A stretch of 5,124 nt of DNA from Anaerolineaceae bacterium UBA5211 (GTDB taxonomy: Bacteria > Chloroflexota > Anaerolineae > Anaerolineales > Anaerolineaceae): positions 1-5,124 of the forward strand of contig DHVJ01000031.1 of assembly GCA_002412595.1 (NCBI GenBank). Reading direction: 5' to 3'. Positions within the stretch are counted from its first letter, which is position 1. Every line of letters begins with the position of its first letter. The position numbers and the translations under genes were made by a program. This document shows positions 1-4,129 of the stretch, in pieces. The notes under the pieces were generated by a model. That model had not been told where the DNA came from. It did no database searches and was given only the letters and a program-made list of their open reading frames with translations.

Positions 1-392
1 CAGGCGGCCAAAACAGGGGTTCGACCTGCACTCACCAGAGTGTTCCCCTTGGGGGCATTATTTATTTACTACTTACTCTTTCCCTGTTCTTTCCTCGGCC
101 CTCTCATACCCCATTGGGTACAGGCGGCCAATACAGGGGTTCGACCTGCATTCACCAGAGTGTTCCCCTTTGGGGCACTTTTTATTTAATCCGCGCTTCA
201 TCCTTATTTCCCATTGCCCCCTGATATTCCAAAGAGGATTCTTTTGTAGGGCGGGATTCCAATCCCGCCATGACCGTGATTTCCCCTCTCTTGGGGCACT
301 ATTTTTCTAATTCATGATTTTTTTCCCTTCTTTCCTCGGCCCTCTCATACCCCGTAGGGTACAGGTGGACAAAATAAGGGTTTATATGACCT
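1..392. repeat. 120-bp tandem repeat mosaic, non-coding
   Basis: Positions 1-60 and 121-180 match at 55 of 60 bases, exactly 120 bp apart. A third unit near 241-300 keeps only the end of the core (a TTGGGGCACT-like stretch at 293-302). Its front is replaced by a GC-rich palindrome. A fourth, decayed unit starts at 362 (caggtggac against caggcggcc). A second block, 26 identical bases, occurs at 87-112 and 328-353, again two periods apart plus one base. Small inverted repeats recur in each unit: CAGG/CCTG around GGTTCGA, CCCC/GGGG, and TACCC/GGGTA. In the last of these the 4-base loop changes (catt to cgta) while the stem is kept. No start codon with a ribosome-binding site was seen here. The array may continue to the left of the window. 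I read this as an intergenic repeat family; its name and function are unknown to me. Confidence 0.8.
250..269. repeat. GC-rich perfect inverted repeat inside the repeat array
   Basis: GGCGGGATT (250-258) and AATCCCGCC (261-269) are perfect reverse complements separated by two bases. The element sits in the third, diverged unit of the 120-bp array and looks like an insertion or a different version of that unit. Short GC palindromes of this type are common as dispersed intergenic repeats in some Chloroflexota genomes; that comparison is from memory. Confidence 0.6.
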
Positions 393-411
393 TCAATTCT
401 TAATTAAATAC

Positions 412-441
412 AAACGGGAAAACATCGCTGTTTTCCCGTTT
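412..441 (-). terminator. Intrinsic terminator after the cold-shock gene, probably bidirectional
   Basis: A perfect 13-bp stem is formed by AAACGGGAAAACA (412-424) and TGTTTTCCCGTTT (429-441) around the loop TCGC. It lies 25 bases beyond the stop codon of the minus-strand cold-shock gene. On the minus strand the stem ends in TTT and is followed by gtatttaatt. On the plus strand it is followed by cgtttttatttta, which is the richer T tract. It could therefore also stop transcription coming rightward from the repeat region. Confidence 0.85.
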
Positions 442-466
442 CGTTTTTATTTTATGTGGTTAATAT

Positions 467-676
467 TTAGAGAACGACTACGTTCTCGGCCTGGGGGCCC
501 TTTTGACCTTGTGTAACGGTAAACTCTACACGCTGGCCTTCTTCCAGATTGCGGTATCCATCACCAACGATAGCATTGAAATGGACGAAAACATCATCGC
601 CCTGCTCGCGCTGGATAAAGCCGTAACCTTTACTGCCGTTGAACCATTTTACGGTTCCTTGTTCTTTTTCAGACAT
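467..676 (-). CDS. Cold-shock domain protein (CspA family)
   Basis: This is a 69-residue single cold-shock domain, the usual length for CspA-type proteins. These are small beta-barrels that bind single-stranded RNA and DNA and act in the cytoplasm as RNA chaperones. Visible motifs are GTVKWFN at 7-13, the RNP1 motif KGYGFI at 16-21, and the RNP2 motif VFVHF at 29-33, so the nucleic-acid-binding aromatics (W11, F12, F20, F30, H32, F33) are all present. The C-terminal half (EEGQRVEFTV, GPQAENV) is standard for the family. The ATG at 674-676 is preceded by AAGGAG with a 9-base spacer, so the start is secure. A strong hairpin terminator follows, suggesting a single-gene transcript. The roughly 210-base gap upstream suggests a long untranslated leader, as in other cold-shock genes. 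Family assignment is firm; whether it is induced by cold or constitutive cannot be told. Confidence 0.97.
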   Translation of the reverse strand: MSEKEQGTVKWFNGSKGYGFIQREQGDDVFVHFNAIVGDGYRNLEEGQRVEFTVTQGQKGPQAENVVVL

Positions 677-696
677 GATTTGAAACTCCTTTCTTC

Positions 697-789
697 CTAT
701 ATTGCTGGTTTTAGCATGGGTTCCAAATCAAACACTTACTCTTTGTATCAGAACTTTAGTTTAACAAGCAATATAGTTTACCCTATATT
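697..789 (-). promoter_or_regulatory. Cold-shock gene leader with mutually exclusive pairing segments
   Basis: Read in the direction of the minus-strand transcript, three segments occur in order: A, AATATAG (789-783); B, CTATATTGCT (776-767); C, AGCAATATAG (706-697). B can pair with A (7 bp, 6-base loop) or with C (10 bp, 60-base loop), but not both. C ends five bases before the AAGGAG ribosome-binding site. This arrangement would suit a structure-controlled leader. The transcription start is not known, so it is not certain that A and B are transcribed with the gene. A TTGACA hexamer lies upstream on the minus strand (819-824), but no good -10 box sits at the normal spacing. Confidence 0.4.
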
Positions 790-889
790 TCAAATCTGTG
801 TGTTAATCTTTTCTCAATTGTCAACCTTTTTTCAAACGAGTTTTTCAACTATATACGTGAATCTATTTCCCAGGTTGCTGACAATGCGA

Positions 890-1750
890 TTACTTACAAT
901 AAAATAACCCATCCTCATTAATTTCCAACCAGGTTCCCGCGGGAAATCGCTTCACACAACCAACAAACGCTTCTTCCATTCTTTGTATCACATCCTCCCC
1001 ACTACAGTGATTCAGATAATAACACGTCCCGGGAAACTCATCCTTTAGTACCCGGATCACATGCCGCACTGCCGCTCCGTCCGCGCTGATCAAATGCGTA
1101 CCGCCCAGCACCGCCTTGACAGGTTGGTTAAATCGCTGCTTCACCTGCCGGAGTGTATTCAGCAGCCCGGCATGGCAGCATCCGCAAATCAGGATGATTC
1201 CGCCGCTCACTTCCAGAATCAGGGACATGTCATCCCGGTAAGGATCCGCATGCCAGTCCTCATCCATGCGAATAAAGTGATTTGCGCTGCGTCCTTCCAG
1301 TTCTTTGCGCTCGCGGATCTTCCCGCTGGTCCATAAACCCGGCATTAGCAGGATTGGCAGATCATTCAACCTGAGATTAGGCGCGTTCTTTAAAACTGCG
1401 CAGCGCTCCGGCAGCCCCATGGAACGGTATTCCCCATTCTTGCGGGAAAAACGCGGCTGGAAGATATCGGGGTGGGCATAAACGGGCAGGTCCGGGTTGA
1501 CTTGCAGCAGATAATCCAAACCGCCGGTGTGGTCGTCGTGTGCATGGCTGAGCGCCAACGCCTGAATGCGCCCGGGGTCCAGCCCCAACGCCTTCAGGTT
1601 ATGCCGCAGGACTTCCCCACTGCCGCCGCTGTCCCACAGGGCCACGCCTTGCGGCCCCTCGATCCACATACTCAGGCCATGTTCGCTTTTCAGGCCGCTT
1701 TCCGGCAGTACCGTGTCGTTTACAACACAAACAATTTTCTTGTTAAGCAT
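890..1750 (-). CDS. Metallo-beta-lactamase-fold hydrolase, COG1237 type
   Basis: This 286-residue protein has the metal-binding signature HAHDDH at 69-74, following LALS and followed by TGGL, which is typical of the metallo-beta-lactamase superfamily. Further probable ligands are H193 in CGCCHAG, H219 in GGTHL and H248 in NHCSG. The pattern HxHxDH, then CCHAG, GGTHL and a late NHCSG is what I know from the COG1237 group. That group is often labelled 7,8-dihydropterin-6-yl-methyl-4-(beta-D-ribofuranosyl)aminobenzene-5'-phosphate synthase-like, after an archaeal pterin enzyme. In bacteria the true substrate is usually unknown, so I would not transfer that name. There is no signal peptide or membrane segment, so it should be cytoplasmic. 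The ATG at 1748-1750 has a weak AAGAG about 10 bases upstream. The gene starts 57 bases after the membrane-protein gene and on the same strand, so co-transcription is likely. No terminator is evident after its stop. Confidence 0.9.
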   Translation of the reverse strand: MLNKKIVCVVNDTVLPESGLKSEHGLSMWIEGPQGVALWDSGGSGEVLRHNLKALGLDPGRIQALALSHAHDDHTGGLDYLLQVNPDLPVYAHPDIFQPRFSRKNGEYRSMGLPERCAVLKNAPNLRLNDLPILLMPGLWTSGKIRERKELEGRSANHFIRMDEDWHADPYRDDMSLILEVSGGIILICGCCHAGLLNTLRQVKQRFNQPVKAVLGGTHLISADGAAVRHVIRVLKDEFPGTCYYLNHCSGEDVIQRMEEAFVGCVKRFPAGTWLEINEDGLFYCK

Positions 1751-1807
1751 GTATTTTATTCTCTTGATATTTTATCTTACAGCCCAGTTCCAAGCGCTTT
1801 CTGCTGA

Positions 1808-2575
1808 TCATCCGCCTGAGTCCAGAACGCGCCTGATCGCACGCAGCTGCAGCAGAAAAGGAACCCAACAAATCAGGCTCATCACCCCAATCACGGCAAA
1901 ATCCACAGCGGAATAAGACGGCGCGCCAAAACCAGGTTGGATAACCATCAACAGGAGCAGGCTCATGAAAAGTAAACTGGCCTGGAACATCCAGGCGGGG
2001 CCCATGCGATATCCCGCGGTTTTGCGACCCAGCAGACAGACTCCCCCGCTCACCCAGGCAGTAATACTGACAAGGTCCGCCGCCATGACACCGATTTCCG
2101 AGCTTGTCAGGCCGGCCATCCCAACCACGATGCCGACGTTGCGGAACAAGATCAGCAGGCCCATACCGAGCAGCACCCATCCCGTCAATTTTTCGTAAAT
2201 TTTTTCCTGTGCTTTCCTTTGAAACTCCGAAACATTCATTGCACGCAGGAGTAAAAAGATAATCACCAGGCTCAACGCCAATTCCACCAGGTAAAATACA
2301 AAGAATGGGCTGTCGGTCAGCGCTATGGTATAAGCCACGGCATTGTACGTGACGAACAAGACCGCTCCCGGCCAAAGCAATAAAGTCGGCAAACCGATGG
2401 CAAGGTTGATAACATCGTTGGGTAAAAAGGCGTCCCGCAATTCCGCAGTCGCGTAAAGACTTTCCGGCCGCAGAATTCCAGACAGGGATGAAAAAAGAAG
2501 CAATAATGCCAAAATTGTAGTCAGGATTGCGCTTTTATTCAGTTCAACACGAGAAATGATCAGGGTATCGGCCAT
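1808..2575 (-). CDS. Multi-pass membrane protein of unknown function
   Basis: From the preferred start this is a 255-residue, very hydrophobic protein. About seven membrane segments can be seen, near residues 15-35, 58-86, 92-110, 132-153, 160-182, 197-213 and 223-244. A charged stretch (about 111-130, ending in KAQEKIYEKL) lies between the third and fourth, and an arginine-rich C-terminal tail follows (LRAIRRVL). No enzymatic motif, cofactor site or transport signature was recognised. The start at 2573-2575 is chosen because GGGAG lies 9 bases upstream. The reading frame is open back to a TTG at 2656, but that lacks a ribosome-binding site and would add a polar 27-residue head ahead of the first helix. 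It probably forms a two-gene transcript with the downstream metallo-hydrolase, which hints at a shared role but does not define it. The second helix region is unusually long and may reflect a deletion (see findings). Confidence 0.8.
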   Translation of the reverse strand: MADTLIISRVELNKSAILTTILALLLLFSSLSGILRPESLYATAELRDAFLPNDVINLAIGLPTLLLWPGAVLFVTYNAVAYTIALTDSPFFVFYLVELALSLVIIFLLLRAMNVSEFQRKAQEKIYEKLTGWVLLGMGLLILFRNVGIVVGMAGLTSSEIGVMAADLVSITAWVSGGVCLLGRKTAGYRMGPAWMFQASLLFMSLLLLMVIQPGFGAPSYSAVDFAVIGVMSLICWVPFLLQLRAIRRVLDSGG

Positions 2576-2584
2576 GCAATTCTG

Positions 2585-2589
2585 CTCCC
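2585..2589 (-). promoter_or_regulatory. Ribosome-binding site that decides the membrane-protein start
   Basis: GGGAG on the minus strand lies 9 bases before the ATG at 2573-2575. It supports this start over the TTG at 2654-2656, whose upstream bases are an A/T run. Confidence 0.65.
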
Positions 2590-2599
2590 ATGATTGTTT

Positions 2600-2614
2600 T
2601 TGATATTGTATCAA
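2600..2614. promoter_or_regulatory. Perfect AT-rich palindrome upstream of the membrane-protein gene
   Basis: TTGATA (2600-2605) and TATCAA (2609-2614) are perfect reverse complements around a 3-base centre. On the minus strand the element contains TACAAT, a good -10 match, about 30 bases before the chosen start codon. No matching -35 box is seen at 16-18 bases. It could be a promoter with an overlapping operator, serving the transcript that begins after the terminator at 2668-2702. This is inferred from position and symmetry only. Confidence 0.35.
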
Positions 2615-2667
2615 TGAATAATTTTTCGCTCCGATTTCCTGATATGGATTAGGCAAAAATAAATAAA

Positions 2668-2702
2668 AAATCCGGTTGAATCTGAGCGATACAACCGGAT
2701 TT
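2668..2702 (-). terminator. Intrinsic terminator after the DUF1295 gene
   Basis: A perfect 11-bp stem, AAATCCGGTTG (2668-2678) with CAACCGGATTT (2692-2702), encloses a 13-base loop. On the minus strand it is followed by a T-rich run (ttttatttattttt). It begins 13 bases after the stop codon of the DUF1295 gene. It separates that gene from the membrane-protein/hydrolase pair downstream, so the pair needs its own promoter. Confidence 0.9.
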
Positions 2703-2715
2703 CTCCTTTTTTACC

Positions 2716-3594
2716 TTATTTTCGTTTTGGAGGCAGCGGCAGCAAAACAGAAGTATTCTTCTTATAGGCCTCGTAATCCGCCTGCCCGCCCCACTTTTCG
2801 TCGGCGCGCTTTTCCAATAACGGAATGCCGCTGACCTTGGTCAATAAAAAAACTACGAAGACCGGTGATATCAACGTAACCAATTGCCAGCCGTATAACA
2901 CCGGGAAGGCCGTGACAGCTACTCCCACCCACAGCAGGATTTCCCCGAAATAATTGGGGTGGCGCGACCAGGCCCAAAGCCCGCTGTGAATAAAGCGATC
3001 TTTGTCGGATGGATTCTTGCGGAACTTGCTTTTCTGCGCGTCCGCGACGGCCTCAAAACCCAAACCCGCCAGCCAGACCAGCAAGCCGGCCAATGCGTAC
3101 CCATCCAGACTAACCTTGATCTGCGCGCTGATGGCTGCCAGCGCCGCGGCAGCCGTAAAGCTGACCCACAAACCCTGCATGGTCCATGTTAAAAGGAAGC
3201 GCAAAAAGTCAGGCTTGATGGCATCGAAGCGGCTGTCCTTGCCGCTCTTCAGGATGCGGCGGAACAGGAAACTGCCCAAACGCAGCGCCCACAGGATGAC
3301 CATTCCGGACAGCAGGTAAGTGCGCGCATCCACGCTGCCGCTCAAGACCAAAGCCACCACGGTTACGGTGATATAGGTCAGGCTGCCAGTCAGGTCATAG
3401 AATTTTTCTGTTTGAAAGATATAAGCCGGGATGAATGCAATCCACTGCATAATAAACGCCAACCCAATCAAAAACATAAATAAGGGCATGCCGAATGCGC
3501 GCAGACTGCCCTGGCTGCCAGCCCAGGCCAGGCCAAAGGCGACCAGAATCACCACGCCCAAGCTGAACACGGTGGTAAATTTTTTTGTTTTCAT
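2716..3594 (-). CDS. DUF1295 / steroid 5-alpha-reductase-family membrane protein
   Basis: This 292-residue integral membrane protein carries hallmarks of the DUF1295 family (COG3752): EKFYDLTGSLTYI at 63-75, LWALRLGSFLFRR at 101-113, FEAVADAQKSKFR at 180-192, GLWAWSRHPNYFGEI at 205-219, and SGIPLLEKRADEKWG at 255-269. It ends with a typical YEAYKKNTSVLLPLPP tail. The C-terminal part resembles the catalytic domain of steroid 5-alpha-reductases and isoprenylcysteine methyltransferases. The RHPNY...E motif there belongs to the cofactor-binding region in related enzymes. About seven or eight membrane segments are visible. The bacterial substrate is generally unknown; lipid or isoprenoid double-bond reduction is a guess from the superfamily. 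The ATG at 3592-3594 is preferred because AAAGGA lies 9 bases upstream. An in-frame TTG two codons earlier is too close to that site. The gene has its own terminator and is divergent from the gene at 3669, so it is probably monocistronic. Confidence 0.92.
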   Translation of the reverse strand: MKTKKFTTVFSLGVVILVAFGLAWAGSQGSLRAFGMPLFMFLIGLAFIMQWIAFIPAYIFQTEKFYDLTGSLTYITVTVVALVLSGSVDARTYLLSGMVILWALRLGSFLFRRILKSGKDSRFDAIKPDFLRFLLTWTMQGLWVSFTAAAALAAISAQIKVSLDGYALAGLLVWLAGLGFEAVADAQKSKFRKNPSDKDRFIHSGLWAWSRHPNYFGEILLWVGVAVTAFPVLYGWQLVTLISPVFVVFLLTKVSGIPLLEKRADEKWGGQADYEAYKKNTSVLLPLPPKRK

Positions 3595-3603
3595 GATCAA
3601 GAA

Positions 3604-3609
3604 TCCTTT
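3604..3609 (-). promoter_or_regulatory. Ribosome-binding site deciding the DUF1295 start
   Basis: AAAGGA on the minus strand sits 9 bases before the ATG at 3592-3594 and only 3 bases before the TTG at 3598-3600. The spacing favours the ATG. Confidence 0.65.
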
Positions 3610-3620
3610 GTTTTATTCTT

Positions 3621-3632
3621 ATTCTATAGAAT
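3621..3632. promoter_or_regulatory. 12-bp perfect palindrome in a divergent intergenic region
   Basis: ATTCTATAGAAT reads the same on both strands. It lies in the 74-base gap between the divergent DUF1295 gene and the 117-residue gene. It holds a TATAGA/TAGAAT -10-like core in both directions, but no good -35 box at normal spacing was found on either side. A shared operator or a pair of overlapping promoters is possible. The rest of the gap is plain AT-rich sequence. Confidence 0.4.
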
Positions 3633-3668
3633 CCGTGTAAATAAAACTATTTTAAAATTATTAATATT

Positions 3669-4022
3669 ATGACCCTCACTAAATCCGTAATAAAAATATA
3701 TCGAGAAAATCAATCGCTTATATACTATCACAGGGATTCCACGATCGCCCTGGACACCATTTACCGCGACCTGATTTATCAGGCGGATGAAAATATGCAC
3801 GTTTCCTGTCTGCCGGAAGCCATGGACGATGTTGACATCACAGTTATCACATTCATGTACACCGGCGGCCAGGTTCGTTTCCTGCCCGGACCGGGGAACA
3901 AGACCTTTGCGGAAATTTTGCCTGATTTGAATGATTCCAATTACTTTGTCATCGTATTGGTTGATCCTGTCCAACCGGATGCAGTCAATGCTGTCAGCCA
4001 ACTGGCCGCGCTTCGCCCGTAG
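3669..4022 (+). CDS. Hypothetical protein, 117 residues
   Basis: I do not recognise this family. The frame is supported by coding-like codon use from about codon 25 onward (GAC ACC, TAC CGC GAC CTG, CTG CCC, AAC AAG ACC), by balanced amino-acid composition, and by being the only sensible frame here. The protein is acidic and soluble-looking, with no signal peptide or membrane helix. An N-terminal half with helical character (YRENQSLIYYHRDSTIALDTIYRDLIYQ) precedes alternating hydrophobic stretches that look like beta strands (VDITVITFMY, YFVIVLVD). A turn-rich GGQVRFLPGPGNKTF lies at about 66-80. The ATG at 3669 has no ribosome-binding site, and its first 20 codons are AT-rich. The next in-frame ATG is codon 43 (3795). 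It lies 107 bases before deoB on the same strand, but that gap has its own -10 box, so co-transcription is uncertain. An opposing open frame at 3624-4001 is taken as a shadow. Confidence 0.65.
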   Translation: MTLTKSVIKIYRENQSLIYYHRDSTIALDTIYRDLIYQADENMHVSCLPEAMDDVDITVITFMYTGGQVRFLPGPGNKTFAEILPDLNDSNYFVIVLVDPVQPDAVNAVSQLAALRP

Positions 4023-4052
4023 CTATATTTACTTTTATTAATAGAGCTCCTA

Positions 4053-4092
4053 TATACCGCTGGATTATTAGTCCGGTTCCGCGCGGTATAAT
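4053..4092 (+). promoter_or_regulatory. deoB promoter with overlapping inverted repeat
   Basis: A perfect TATAAT lies at 4087-4092, 37 bases before the deoB start codon, which is a natural -10 position. The -35 region is poor (ATTATT at 4064-4069 with a 17-base spacer). The inverted repeat TATACCGC (4053-4060) / GCGGTATA (4083-4090) spans both promoter elements, and its right arm covers the first four bases of the -10 box. A weak -35 plus an operator-like repeat suggests a regulated promoter. Alternatively, the repeat could form a hairpin that acts as a weak terminator for the preceding gene, though no real T tract follows (atttct). Confidence 0.5.
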
Positions 4093-4129
4093 TTCTAGCT
4101 CATAAATATTGATAAATAGGAAGAAGTCA

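Noticed and set aside
14..32. tRNA-like GGTTCGA segment in the repeat units
   Set aside because: It resembles a T-loop, but the flanking bases do not form a 5-bp T stem, and no acceptor, D or anticodon arms could be found around it.
1..392. CRISPR array
   Set aside because: The period is 120 bp with repeat blocks of up to 60 bp and partly similar sequence between them. There are no short identical repeats with unique spacers of equal length, and no cas genes nearby.
796..824. TTGACA-based minus-strand promoter for the cold-shock gene
   Set aside because: The -35 hexamer at 819-824 is perfect, but the bases 16-18 positions downstream (ACACAG-like) are not a credible -10 box, so no promoter was annotated.
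503..907. 134-residue plus-strand open frame over the cold-shock gene and its leader
   Set aside because: It runs antisense to a certain cold-shock gene and then through AT-rich intergenic DNA. The product is low-complexity and has no ribosome-binding site.
1743..2375. 210-residue minus-strand open frame inside the membrane-protein gene
   Set aside because: It overlaps the membrane-protein frame on the same strand. Its translation is rich in Gly, Arg and Cys with no coherent helices or motifs, while the membrane-protein frame gives clean hydrophobic segments.
2576..2656. Longer start (TTG at 2656) for the membrane protein
   Set aside because: It has no ribosome-binding site and sits directly beside the terminator T tract. 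The internal ATG has GGGAG at a good distance.
3624..4001. 125-residue minus-strand open frame opposite the 117-residue gene
   Set aside because: It would end inside the divergent gap, has no ribosome-binding site or recognisable domain, and the plus-strand frame has better codon use.
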